Source: Chlamydiia bacterium
GTDB taxonomy: Bacteria > Chlamydiota > Chlamydiia > Chlamydiales > Simkaniaceae
Length of the DNA stretch: 64,000 nt
Assembly: GCA_022601645.1 (NCBI GenBank)
Contig: JAJACH010000001.1
Location: 434,001-498,000 of the forward strand
Direction of reading: 5' to 3'
How positions within the stretch are numbered: the first letter of the stretch is position 1; every line of letters begins with the position of its first letter. The notes beneath the pieces were generated by a model, which did no database searches, had not been told where the DNA came from, and saw only the letters and a program-made list of their open reading frames with translations. A program made the translations under genes and the position numbers. This document shows, piece by piece, positions 36,944 to 45,732 of this stretch.

Positions 36944-39598
36944 TTAAATACGGCTTAGTAAATCTTTTAATTCTGTTTGGTTTTGAGCGAGAGTGGCTTT
37001 GGTTTTGGTGACGAGTTCTTTGGGGGCTTTTTCCGTAAAGTTTGGATTTGAAAGTTTAGCAGTTAGGCTTGCTATTTGTTTTTCGAGCTTCTCTTTTTCT
37101 TTGCCAAGCCGTTTTAGTTCCTTCTCCCGCATTTCTTCAGGGATAGGGATGGTGATGATGATGTTATCCACTTTTGCGGTGGCGTGATTGCCAGGCAGGG
37201 TTCCATCATGGATGTTTGAGACGCGGATGAGTTTTGTGATGATGCGTTTTAAGTCGGGGGTTGTTTCTGTAAGGTAGATGTCGGTTGCAATTGATGGGGG
37301 GAGTTGCATTTCAGCGCGGATGTTGCGGATAGCGTAGACGACTTTATTGTGTTTGTCGAAGTTCTCTTCAACTTTGGTGTCAATCCATTCCTCCATGCTT
37401 TCAGGGAAGGGAGCGATGCAAATTGCCGGGAAGTTGAGGCTCAGTTTGGCTAAGAGGGGGTCATCTTGAATGGGAAGGCCATTTAACTTGTCTTTGAGCT
37501 CAGAGTAGATTTCTTCGGTGATATAGGGGGCAATGGGGTGGATGAGGCGGAGGAAGGTGGATAAAAGGATTGCTAGGAGTTTTTTCTGAGAGTCATGGCC
37601 ATTTTTGGTCAGTTCAAGGTAGATGGCACAGAACTCATCCCAAAAGTAGTGGTAGGTTTTGTAGGCAAGTTGGTCGAAGGTGTAGGTTTCTAGGTGGTCG
37701 CGTACATCTTTGATCAGGCGCGCTGTTTTGGAGAGGATCCACTTGTCTTCGAGCATAAGATCGGTGATTTCATTTAGATCTGTTGGCATGTTCATGAAGA
37801 TGAAGCGCGAGGCATTGTGGAGTTTGTTCATGAAGTTTTTAAACTCTTCAAAGCGGCGCATGTCGAGGTCGATTTGGCGTGCATGGGTGCAACTGAAGGT
37901 GAGGGCAAAGCGGAGCGCGTCGGTACCGTAGTCGTGGATGACTTCGAGCGGGTCGATCACATTGCCTTTGGACTTGGACATTTTCTCCCATTTGGCAGTG
38001 ACATCATCGGGGATTGCTTTGTCATCAAGATCATAGGCTTTTTTCTCTTCATGAGTGACATAGCCGGTTTCTTCGCGGAAGTAAGATCTGCCGTAAATGA
38101 GGCCGTGGAGGAAGGTTTCTTTGAAAGGGACCTCATTCATGACGTATTCGCCCATGAGGATCATGCGTGCAACCCAGAAAAAGAGGATGTCATGGCCTGT
38201 AATGAGCGTGGCATTCGGGTAGAATTTTTCGACAAAGTCTTTTTCCTCTGGCCAACCAAGTGAACTAAACGGCCAAAGCCCTGATGAGAACCAGGTGTCT
38301 AGGACGTCTTCTTCTTGGATCCAATTTTCTGGGTCTTGAGGATCATCAGCGGTGAAGGTGTCTGGGTCGTCTTTTTTGTACCAGATGGGGATGCGGTGCC
38401 CCCACCAAAGTTGTCTTGAGATGCACCAGTCACGCAGGTTCTCAATCCAGTGGAAGTAGGTGTTTTCCCACGCTTTGGGGATCATTTTGACTTTGCCAGA
38501 TTTTACTGCATCAATGAGTTTTTCTTTAAAGGAGGTGAGTTTCACAAACCATTGCTTAGAGAGGTAGGGTTCAATCACAGCTTTTGAGCGGTAGGAGACG
38601 CCGACTCGGTGTGCGTGAGGTTCTACTTTGAGGAGAAAACCGAGTTTGTCCATTTCTTCGACAACAGCTTTTCTCGCTTCACTCATGGTAAGGCCTTCAA
38701 ACTTACCGCCGTTTTCGTTGATCTTGCCATCGGGGGTCATGATGTTGATCATGGGCAGATTGTGGCGTAGACCGACTTCGTAGTCGTTGGGGTCGTGTGC
38801 TGGGGTGATTTTAACGACGCCGGTGCCGAAATCGGGATCGACGTAGTGGTCGGCAATAACGGGGATTTCGCGGTTCATGATAGGGAGGGTAAGTGTAGTG
38901 CCAATGAGGTGTTTGTAGCGCTCATCACTTTGGTTCACGGCAACGGCTGTATCACCGAGCATGGTTTCTGGGCGGGTTGTTGCTAAGGTTAGCTCTCCGT
39001 ATTGGAAATGCCACATGAACGAGTCTTTGTCCTCGTATTCGACTTCGTCGTCTGCAAGCGCTGTTTGTGTTACGGTATCCCAGTTAACGAGGTAGTCGCC
39101 ACGGTAGATGAGTTTGTCTTTAACCATTTTTTTGAAGACGGTGATGACAGCTTTTGAGCACCCCTCATCCATTGTAAAACGCAGGCGTGACCAGTCACAT
39201 GAGCATCCGAGGCGTTTTAATTGTTTGATGATGTGGTCTTCGTGCTCTTTTTTCCAATCCCAGACGTGCGAGAGGAAGGTGTCGCGATCAAAGTCGACGC
39301 GTCTTTTATTCATCGTTGCCATTAAGTGGCGTTCGACAACAGTTTGTGTTGAGATGCCGGCGTGGTCGGTGCCAGGTTGCCAGAGGACTTCAAAGCCATC
39401 CATGCGCTTATAACGAACCAAAATATCTTGCAAGGTATCGACTAGAGCGTGACCCATATGGAGTTTTCCCGTCACGTTTGGTGGAGGGATTACGATGCAA
39501 TAGGGAGGTTTTCCCGATTTAGGGTCTGCTTTATAGTAGGAGGATTCCTCCATGATTTTGCGCCACTTCTTCTCGACGCTTTCTGATTCGTAAGCCAT
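36944..39598 (-). CDS. valS: Valyl-tRNA synthetase
   Basis: ValRS charges tRNA-Val and edits threonine. The 884-residue class I enzyme has the HIGH-type motif PPPNVTGKLHMGHAL (about residues 37-51), the KMSKSKGN loop (about 536-543), the CP1 editing domain (NDYEVG region), an anticodon-binding domain, and a C-terminal coiled coil (EKELKRLGKEKEKLEKQIASL). It follows pknD by 9 bp, the pairing I recall from Chlamydia. Its promoter lies inside the end of pknD and leaves almost no leader. Confidence 0.97.
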   Translation of the reverse strand: MAYESESVEKKWRKIMEESSYYKADPKSGKPPYCIVIPPPNVTGKLHMGHALVDTLQDILVRYKRMDGFEVLWQPGTDHAGISTQTVVERHLMATMNKRRVDFDRDTFLSHVWDWKKEHEDHIIKQLKRLGCSCDWSRLRFTMDEGCSKAVITVFKKMVKDKLIYRGDYLVNWDTVTQTALADDEVEYEDKDSFMWHFQYGELTLATTRPETMLGDTAVAVNQSDERYKHLIGTTLTLPIMNREIPVIADHYVDPDFGTGVVKITPAHDPNDYEVGLRHNLPMINIMTPDGKINENGGKFEGLTMSEARKAVVEEMDKLGFLLKVEPHAHRVGVSYRSKAVIEPYLSKQWFVKLTSFKEKLIDAVKSGKVKMIPKAWENTYFHWIENLRDWCISRQLWWGHRIPIWYKKDDPDTFTADDPQDPENWIQEEDVLDTWFSSGLWPFSSLGWPEEKDFVEKFYPNATLITGHDILFFWVARMILMGEYVMNEVPFKETFLHGLIYGRSYFREETGYVTHEEKKAYDLDDKAIPDDVTAKWEKMSKSKGNVIDPLEVIHDYGTDALRFALTFSCTHARQIDLDMRRFEEFKNFMNKLHNASRFIFMNMPTDLNEITDLMLEDKWILSKTARLIKDVRDHLETYTFDQLAYKTYHYFWDEFCAIYLELTKNGHDSQKKLLAILLSTFLRLIHPIAPYITEEIYSELKDKLNGLPIQDDPLLAKLSLNFPAICIAPFPESMEEWIDTKVEENFDKHNKVVYAIRNIRAEMQLPPSIATDIYLTETTPDLKRIITKLIRVSNIHDGTLPGNHATAKVDNIIITIPIPEEMREKELKRLGKEKEKLEKQIASLTAKLSNPNFTEKAPKELVTKTKATLAQNQTELKDLLSRI

Positions 39599-39606
39599 GG
39601 CCGGGG

Positions 39607-39634
39607 ATTATAGCAGATTTCTTGACAAATTCAA
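39607..39634 (-). promoter_or_regulatory. valS promoter embedded in the pknD 3' end
   Basis: On the minus strand TTGAAT (39629-39634) and TATAAT (39607-39612) are 16 bp apart. The -10 box contains the TAA stop of pknD and ends 8 nt before the valS ATG, so a transcript from it would start essentially at the AUG. The match is good; use of the promoter is inferred. Confidence 0.55.
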
Positions 39635-42172
39635 GGGATAGGAGAGTTCTTGCTCAATCTGTTTGAGAATTTGCTCTTTTTTTCGCTTTTTTCCCGTGAC
39701 ATGGTAGAACAATTCGAGTTGTCTTAGGAGCTGAAGTTTTTCCCAAAGAAAGGCTTTTTTCATCCAATTAGATTTAAAAGAAATATTTCCAGTTAAGAAG
39801 TGGGCGAGGAGAGTGTAGGTTGGGGGGTAGGGTGATTCCATGACGGCGCTATAGTGGGCCATGCCAATGTCTTTGCCCTCAGTTAACCATAGGTAGATGC
39901 CGTAGAGCAGGTGCTCGTGGGAGGGGCGGGCGAGGTCTTTCACGCTGTAGTCTGAGAAAAATTCAGACGCTTTTTCAAGGTCTTTTGCTTCTAAAATTGA
40001 CCACGCTGTATCGCGTGAAATTTCTGGCAGAGGGATTTTAATCTCACTTGAAATTTTCCTCGCAAGCTCGACGCAGCCCAGTTCCAAAATCGCCTTTAGG
40101 GCGTTTTCGACAAGTGTTTGGTAGTGGGGGTGACTTGCGGGGATGGTGTTGATGATTTCATACAAGGTGAGGGGTTTGGCAAGCCAGAAGGCTAAGCTAA
40201 TCTCAATGTTGATGCGATCATCGACAGGGTTAATAAAGGGGAGAGGTTCCCAGTGTTTAACAAGTTGGTCGATGAGATCTGTTGTGACTTTACTGTCTAA
40301 CGCATCAGGGAGATGGCGAAGGGTTAAAAGCGCAAAGTGGTAGGCTGCGCTTCTGTCAATATTTGCTGTTTCGTGCAGGCGGTAGATGACATGCTCTGAA
40401 ATGATGGTGAGAAGGGGATGTTTGGGATACTTGCGCATCGCAAATTCAAGACATTTAATTTCCTCATCGATGTCTTTTTCCAGGCGGTAGACAAGAGACT
40501 TTCCAAGGTATTCTAGGGGAGCTCCGGGGGTGTCTTTTAGTTCTGAGAACTCTTCAATGGCAGCTTTTAAAAGCGCATCATGTCTTTGGGGCTCTGCTTT
40601 TGCTTGTTCGATGAGTGTCACACCTGCTCTAAACAGAGCTTCTCGCCCTTCTAAACGTCCGCGGAACGAGTGAGCAATTCTTTTGTACTCTTCAAGCGCC
40701 TTTTTATAGTCCTTACTTTGTAAAAAGGCGTCAGGAACGGATAGGCAATTAATCATGACACTTTGTGAGCCGAGCAGAATTTCCAAGCCGTCTGTTTCAA
40801 AAAAGGCATCGCGATAAAGTAGGCCTACGTGGCCTCCAACTAAGGGGATATGGCTTGAGTAGTTTAAGAGGATTTTTCCATCTAAGAGGATTTTCAAGCG
40901 ATTGTCGATTAGTTCAATAACAAGGTGTGTTTTTTGATCTGTGGAAAGGGGCTTCATGTGCATTTGAACCACTTCGACATTAGAGTGAAAAAGCTTCGCA
41001 TCGTGTGGGCTAAGCCAAAAGCAATAGCCATCTTCGAGACTTTTTCGCTCACTTGGGTCGGGGACGGCAAAAAGCACTCCTATGCCGTGGCACTCTTCGC
41101 TCATTTTAAAGTGCATTTCAAGCCGCATGTTTCCTGTAAACGCGCGTTTTGAAATCATGAGCATCACCCATTCCATCACTTCGGTAACTTTTGTAATGGC
41201 AATTTGTTTTGCTAGTAACACGGTTTCTTGAAATTCCCAGTCATCAGCTTCTTCAATGGTTAGTGTCTTTGTGGGGATCCACTCAGGGCAGCCTTCAATG
41301 TAATCTTCGAGCTCATGGATCATTTCATGCACATTTGAAAAACGGTTCTCTGGATGAAATTCTAAAGATTTTAGAGCTAAAGAGGCGAGTTGTCTTGGAA
41401 TATCTCGATATGGAGCTTTCTCTTGAGGGCGCATGATGCGCTCTTCTTTGGCTGTCTTCCGGTACTCTTTTAGGTTTGGGCGTTGGAAGGGGAGACGAAG
41501 CGTCAAACATTGATACAGACTTGCACCTAGAGAGTAGATTTCATTCTTAATGTTTGAAGGGTGGCCAAATGCCCGCTCAGGTGCCATAAACGAGAGTGTC
41601 CCAACAACCTTACCAGGCTTTGTCAGACCATCTTCTCTTTCAATTTCAGGCAATTCACCTTCTTTCTCACCAACTTTTGTGGAAAGTCCCCAATCGATAA
41701 TCTGAACTTCCCCAAATTTTCCGACCAAAATATTCTCGGGTTTTAAGTCGCGGTGTAAGATCCCTTTGGAGTGCGCGAAGTCAACCGCTTGACACACACT
41801 TAAAAAGATCCTTGCTAAAGCGGGAATTGAGGAGCCGATTGGGTGCGGGGTTTGCCCAAGTTGCGTTTGCTCTCGGGTTTTTTTCAAAATTTCTTTAAGA
41901 GTTTCCCCTTCAATGTAGGGCATGGTGTAGAAGATCTCGTCGCTTTCCTCGTGGATCTCATAAATAGGAATAATCGAAGGGTGGGATAGCGCGCAGGCAA
42001 GACGTGCTTCTCTCACAAAGCGTGAGCGAATGGTTTGATGCTCCATGAGATCGCTTCTGATCCGTTTAAGAGCTACCTGCCTTTCACACAGAGGGTCGTA
42101 GGCTAGGTAGATTTCTCCCATGCCTCCTTTGGCAATAAGTTTTTTGAGCTCGTAGCGACCGATTTTATCCAT
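39608..42172 (-). CDS. pknD: Serine/threonine protein kinase PknD
   Basis: The 854-residue protein has a complete N-terminal kinase domain: IAKGGMGEIYLAYD glycine loop (about 14-27), ALKRI with the ATP lysine near residue 35, HRDLKPENIL catalytic loop, DWG in place of DFG, and the APE motif in FMAPERAFG. After about residue 330 come a beta-rich segment resembling a concanavalin-like domain (the FFETDGLEILLG region) and long helical repeats. This layout matches chlamydial PknD. A PP2C phosphatase at 52586-53275 could counteract it. Substrates are unknown. Confidence 0.93.
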   Translation of the reverse strand: MDKIGRYELKKLIAKGGMGEIYLAYDPLCERQVALKRIRSDLMEHQTIRSRFVREARLACALSHPSIIPIYEIHEESDEIFYTMPYIEGETLKEILKKTREQTQLGQTPHPIGSSIPALARIFLSVCQAVDFAHSKGILHRDLKPENILVGKFGEVQIIDWGLSTKVGEKEGELPEIEREDGLTKPGKVVGTLSFMAPERAFGHPSNIKNEIYSLGASLYQCLTLRLPFQRPNLKEYRKTAKEERIMRPQEKAPYRDIPRQLASLALKSLEFHPENRFSNVHEMIHELEDYIEGCPEWIPTKTLTIEEADDWEFQETVLLAKQIAITKVTEVMEWVMLMISKRAFTGNMRLEMHFKMSEECHGIGVLFAVPDPSERKSLEDGYCFWLSPHDAKLFHSNVEVVQMHMKPLSTDQKTHLVIELIDNRLKILLDGKILLNYSSHIPLVGGHVGLLYRDAFFETDGLEILLGSQSVMINCLSVPDAFLQSKDYKKALEEYKRIAHSFRGRLEGREALFRAGVTLIEQAKAEPQRHDALLKAAIEEFSELKDTPGAPLEYLGKSLVYRLEKDIDEEIKCLEFAMRKYPKHPLLTIISEHVIYRLHETANIDRSAAYHFALLTLRHLPDALDSKVTTDLIDQLVKHWEPLPFINPVDDRINIEISLAFWLAKPLTLYEIINTIPASHPHYQTLVENALKAILELGCVELARKISSEIKIPLPEISRDTAWSILEAKDLEKASEFFSDYSVKDLARPSHEHLLYGIYLWLTEGKDIGMAHYSAVMESPYPPTYTLLAHFLTGNISFKSNWMKKAFLWEKLQLLRQLELFYHVTGKKRKKEQILKQIEQELSYPLNLSRNLL

Positions 42173-42299
42173 ACCAAATCTTTACACTTAAAAGGGCATT
42201 TTGTCAAATTTTATATACACTTAATAAAGTGCTTTTAAGGTTGTTGAAATTAATTAAGTTTGTTATTGTTTGCGCTTCTTAATAAGAGGAGAAGTGACT

Positions 42300-42719
42300 A
42301 TGACTAAAGTTAGTGAAATATTTGATGCTGCAGAGCCAGTTTGTAGCGCAGCTGAAAAGGCATTGAATTTCCCAGGATATATCCCTTGTGTGGGAACTCT
42401 CTCTGGTGGAGCGAGGCTTATCTTAGGACAGGTACAAATAGCCCTGGGTGCTCTTTGTGCAATTGGTACAGCGGTTGCATCGGTTGTATCTGAGGTTGAA
42501 ACAGAAAAGAAAGAGCTTTGGACTGAAGCTGAGCATTCGCTAGAATTTGCGGTGCATGGAATTGCAAACTGCGTTAGAGGAACTATTGAGGCGATGCCTT
42601 GTGTTAACTTAATTACCCTTCCCTACGACTTTATCAACCGCTTTGAGTATCCAACGATAAGAAATGGTGCCGAGGAACTATTCCCGATTCCAACTCTTAG
42701 AAGTATTATTGCATTTTAA
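42300..42719 (+). CDS. Small Inc-like hydrophobic protein
   Basis: From ATG 42300 the product has 139 residues; an upstream in-frame start at 42270 lies before the Shine-Dalgarno (GAGGAG) and is rejected. The segment YIPCVGTLSGGARLILGQVQIALG and the following hydrophobic stretch form a bilobed membrane domain, and a second hydrophobic part follows near residue 95. The IPC-VGT-SG-R pattern recurs, as I recall, in a chlamydia-specific protein family of unknown role. It is divergent from pknD. An inclusion-membrane location is inferred. Confidence 0.6.
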   Translation: MTKVSEIFDAAEPVCSAAEKALNFPGYIPCVGTLSGGARLILGQVQIALGALCAIGTAVASVVSEVETEKKELWTEAEHSLEFAVHGIANCVRGTIEAMPCVNLITLPYDFINRFEYPTIRNGAEELFPIPTLRSIIAF

Positions 42720-42723
42720 GTTT

Positions 42724-42754
42724 ACATCTTTCATGTTAATAGCATGAAAGATGT
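42724..42754 (+). promoter_or_regulatory. Perfect 12-bp hairpin enclosing the trpS start codon
   Basis: ACATCTTTCATG (42724-42735) is exactly complementary to CATGAAAGATGT (42743-42754), with loop TTAATAG. The trpS ATG (42744-42746) lies inside the 3' arm. There is no T-tract after it. It would hide the start codon in RNA, or it may serve as a processing end for the upstream gene. Confidence 0.7.
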
Positions 42755-43763
42755 GATTTTAACGGGCGATCGCCCCACAGGACCCCTCCACTTAGGCCAC
42801 TTTGTTGGCTCTTTAAAAAACCGGCTCCATTACCAAGGAACCGTTGAGCAATTTATCATGATCGCTGATGCGCAGGCGTTAACCGATCATGCTAAAGAGC
42901 CCTCAAAGGTGCGTGAAAACGTGTTAGAGGTGGCTTGCGATTACATGGCTGTGGGCATTGATCCGAGTCAATCAACCATCTTCATTCAATCACTGATTCC
43001 TGCTCTTCCGGAATTAACACAGTATTACCTCAATCTTGTGACGTGGAATCGCTTAAAGCATAACCCGACGGTTAAACAAGAGATCGTGCAAAAAGGATTT
43101 GGCGAATCTGTACCAGCAGGGTTTATGACCTACCCCGTTTCACAGGCGGCCGATATCACTGCATTCAAGGCGAATGTTGTCCCGGTTGGAGATGATCAAA
43201 AGCCGATGATTGAGCAGACAAACGAAATTGTACGACACTTCAATCGGACCTATGGCGATGTCCTTGTGTCTTGCAAGGCGGTGACCCCTGAGATCGCACG
43301 CCTTCCCGGTATTGATGGGGAGGCTAAGATGAGCAAAACGCTTGGCAATGCGATATATCTCGGTGATGAGGCTGATGTACTCGCTAAGAAAGTCAAAAAG
43401 ATGTACACCGATCCAAATCACCTTCGCATTGAAGATCCAGGCCAAGTTGAAGGGAATCCGGTTTTCACATATCTAGACGCATTCGGCTCAGATGAAAATT
43501 ATATCCTGGGTCTTAAAGAGCACTATTCTAAAGGTGGTCTTGGAGATGGTACAGTGAAAAAGTATCTTTTAGAGGTTCTTGAAGCCTATTTAGCCCCTAT
43601 TCGAGAAAGAAGAGCTGTGTATCGCTCTGATCCTGAGGGGGTTTTAGAGATTCTCCGTCGAGGTACAGAGGTTGCAAATGCACGCGCTGAGGAAACCTTA
43701 AGTGAAGCAAGAGCGGCAATGGGCATAGATTACTTTTCTAAGTCATTCAGCTTTAGCGGTTAG
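42744..43763 (+). CDS. trpS: Tryptophanyl-tRNA synthetase
   Basis: TrpRS charges tRNA-Trp. The 339-residue class I enzyme has [16 protein letters not shown] (the HIGH-type motif, about 8-23), [14 protein letters not shown] and the KMSKTLGN loop. The length is typical. No Shine-Dalgarno is seen, and the start codon lies in a 12-bp hairpin, so translation is likely structure-controlled. It is the only enzyme of tryptophan metabolism in the window. Confidence 0.97.
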   Translation: MKDVILTGDRPTGPLHLGHFVGSLKNRLHYQGTVEQFIMIADAQALTDHAKEPSKVRENVLEVACDYMAVGIDPSQSTIFIQSLIPALPELTQYYLNLVTWNRLKHNPTVKQEIVQKGFGESVPAGFMTYPVSQAADITAFKANVVPVGDDQKPMIEQTNEIVRHFNRTYGDVLVSCKAVTPEIARLPGIDGEAKMSKTLGNAIYLGDEADVLAKKVKKMYTDPNHLRIEDPGQVEGNPVFTYLDAFGSDENYILGLKEHYSKGGLGDGTVKKYLLEVLEAYLAPIRERRAVYRSDPEGVLEILRRGTEVANARAEETLSEARAAMGIDYFSKSFSFSG

Positions 43764-43770
43764 TGGTATT

Positions 43771-43800
43771 TTGTTTTAAAAATAACTATTGTGATATAAT
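43771..43800 (+). promoter_or_regulatory. Promoter of the interrupted gene at 43827
   Basis: TTGTTT (43771-43776) and a perfect TATAAT (43795-43800) are 18 bp apart. Transcription from here would start about 19 nt before the ATG at 43827, leaving room for its AGGAG Shine-Dalgarno. Confidence 0.6.
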
Positions 43801-43826
43801 AGATTCTTAGGGGATAGGAGTTTGTC

Positions 43827-44171
43827 ATGACTAGATATTCTATAAAACCACCGCAAGTAGATCATTTATATAAGAAGCATTTTACCCCGCAATGAATTAC
43901 TGGAGCTGTTTTTACAACAGCGATTCTCGCCTTAGCCATCTTTGGAATGGTCAAAGGGGGAGCTCATGCATCCCACAATGTAGGTAAGTTAGCAGGTTTT
44001 AGTCTTTTGGCTTTTGGAGGATTGCAAGGTGTTTGGAACCTTTACAACGGGACTACAATTAGGAATTCGAAAGATGGGAAATGGCATGGGTTTACCACTC
44101 ATATTTTCTCCCATATTCCAGGTATTGGTCTCTTAGCTACGGGTCAAGGCACGGAGTTTATTAATTCTTAG
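43827..44171 (+). pseudogene. Small membrane protein gene interrupted by in-frame TGA
   Basis: ATG 43827 has AGGAG 6 nt upstream and a good promoter. After 22 codons (ending FTPQ) an in-frame TGA stands at 43893-43895, and the same frame then stays open for 91 codons to a stop at 44169-44171. The downstream part is protein-like: a hydrophobic helix (TGAVFTTAILALAIFGMV), a second (LLAFGGLQGVW), and a His/Gly-rich segment. A C-to-T change of CGA would create this TGA. Restart at the ATG at 43947 would give only 74 residues. I cannot tell decay from readthrough or a sequencing error. Function unknown. Confidence 0.65.
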
Positions 44172-44524
44172 TCTTTTTCTTCGATGTCGTGCGCGATTTC
44201 ATCGAGTTCTTCCTCTTCTGGGTGTTGTCTGGATTCAAGGAATTCTCGTCCTAAGATCCAAAGTGCTGCAACAATAAAGAAGATGGGGAGCAAGACGTTC
44301 CAGGGGATATTGAATTGTCCTGTGACAAAGATCCCAATAAATACGATAAGTGAAACGATCATGTCTTGATAACGGCCCATGAAATATTGACGCATGGCAA
44401 GCGGAATACCAATTACAAGCATAATACTTGGCCACCAGTTATCTAGGATAGTTAAGATGGCAAGGCCTAGGAAAAAGAGGCATAGCGTAATTGCCTTGGC
44501 ACGCTTTTTTGACATTTTCATCAT
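44168..44524 (-). CDS. Small integral membrane protein
   Basis: The 118-residue protein has a basic N-terminus and about four transmembrane segments (roughly 12-30, 31-45, 55-72, 75-92), then an acidic C-terminal tail (PEEEELDEIAHDIEEKD). I do not recognise the family. Its ATG overlaps the stop of the SpoIID-like gene (ATGA), so the two are co-translated. Its stop overlaps the end of the interrupted gene on the other strand. Confidence 0.65.
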   Translation of the reverse strand: MMKMSKKRAKAITLCLFFLGLAILTILDNWWPSIMLVIGIPLAMRQYFMGRYQDMIVSLIVFIGIFVTGQFNIPWNVLLPIFFIVAALWILGREFLESRQHPEEEELDEIAHDIEEKD

Positions 44525-45732
44525 GGGTTAAGAGCTCTCCTTTTCTTAGGTGAAATGAAGTACTCTTTTGAAGGAGAAATGATCATTTCGGGGTAGCCAC
44601 GCATTTTCTCTAAATGGGTGTAGGGGAAAAATTCTGCAAGCATTTTTGGGGCATCTTCGCCCATTTCTGACATTTGCGCCGCGCTGTAGAGGCAAAGGCC
44701 TACGCCAACACCCTTTCCATATCCTTCGAAGACGATTGATGAGCCTTTGAGTTTTACTGAAAAGTCGTTTGATAGGAGCTTATTGGCTCCAATGGTGTTT
44801 TGGAAAGCTGTAAAATCAAGGTCCTCAGAGTGCGAGCCGTCGTGGATCCGAACGCCGTAGACTTTCTGAGATTTTTGATCCAAGAAAAGTTCTACGTTTG
44901 TAATCCTGTTTGTTCGAGCAAGCTTTGCAAGTTTTTCTCCTGAAATTGTGTAGTTCCACTTAAAGTCTTTGCGGTCTTTAGCGGCAAAAGTTGACTTGAT
45001 GCCTTTTGGGGTCGCGGTATTTTTGCGGAAGATGACGTTATAACTTGCGGTGCGCCCAGCTGAGTTTTCAGTCCATGTACAGGCGAAAGGTTGGGCATCG
45101 TAGGTCATGACAAGAAAGCGTGTGTTATCAATTGCTCGCTCTACCTCAGGGCTGCGGAACTGGACAGCGTAACCCTGGTAGCCAACCTCTTTTGCATCGA
45201 CATGATAGAAAGCGTCGTGGTTGACTAAGGCTGTGTAATAGGTGTCAGTACGGGAAATAATCGCGACCGCATCAAGGACAGAGGGGGGTGTTGATATGGT
45301 GATCTTGTTGGGGAGAGTTGACTTAAGGTATGATTCGACGCTGACTTCGTTGATAAATGAGAGTTTATTATCGATGAGATAGACTTCAATCGCTCCGCGA
45401 TATTGGACGCCGTTTAATAACATTGTGGTGTCTTTACTTGTCGGGGCAATACGAAGTTGGAACACACCTGGAAAATATTCTCCCCATTTTAGCCCTTCGT
45501 GTTTGGCAAAGACATAGTATCTTTTACCAGAGCGGCCAGAGCTAAGACTTTTACCTGTTTCGGGGTTTGAGATGCGATAGGGGCCTTTGACTTCTAAGAG
45601 AGCACCGTCGACATTCTTCTCGACGAGAACTTTAATCGTAGCGGGCTTTTCTTGCTCCTTTGAGACAGATTCAAAATGGAATCCAAAAAGGGGTAGACAT
45701 GCTATTAGGAATAGGGGGATGGTTCTTTTCAT
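44521..45732 (-). CDS. spoIID: SpoIID/LytB-domain protein, possible septal glycan-cleaving enzyme
   Basis: The 403-residue product has a signal peptide (MKRTIPLFLIACLPLFG), then a SpoIID domain. SYLKSTLPNKI (about 134-144) is followed by PSVLDAVAIISRTDTYY in the place of the family's EALKAQAVAARTY helix, and CTWTENSAGRT and GYGKGVGVGLCLYSAAQMSEMG match the C-terminal signature. SpoIID enzymes cleave peptidoglycan glycan strands, and chlamydial SpoIID homologues have been linked to the division septum. The Glu expected in the first motif appears to be Lys143. It overlaps ruvB by 4 bp. Confidence 0.82.
   Translation of the reverse strand: MKRTIPLFLIACLPLFGFHFESVSKEQEKPATIKVLVEKNVDGALLEVKGPYRISNPETGKSLSSGRSGKRYYVFAKHEGLKWGEYFPGVFQLRIAPTSKDTTMLLNGVQYRGAIEVYLIDNKLSFINEVSVESYLKSTLPNKITISTPPSVLDAVAIISRTDTYYTALVNHDAFYHVDAKEVGYQGYAVQFRSPEVERAIDNTRFLVMTYDAQPFACTWTENSAGRTASYNVIFRKNTATPKGIKSTFAAKDRKDFKWNYTISGEKLAKLARTNRITNVELFLDQKSQKVYGVRIHDGSHSEDLDFTAFQNTIGANKLLSNDFSVKLKGSSIVFEGYGKGVGVGLCLYSAAQMSEMGEDAPKMLAEFFPYTHLEKMRGYPEMIISPSKEYFISPKKRRALNP

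Noticed and set aside
43827-44171. Selenocysteine or recoded TGA in the interrupted gene
   Set aside because: No selenocysteine insertion-like hairpin is evident after the TGA, other genes in the window use TGA as a normal stop (for example secE, rplK-adjacent genes and atpD), and Chlamydiae are not known to recode it.
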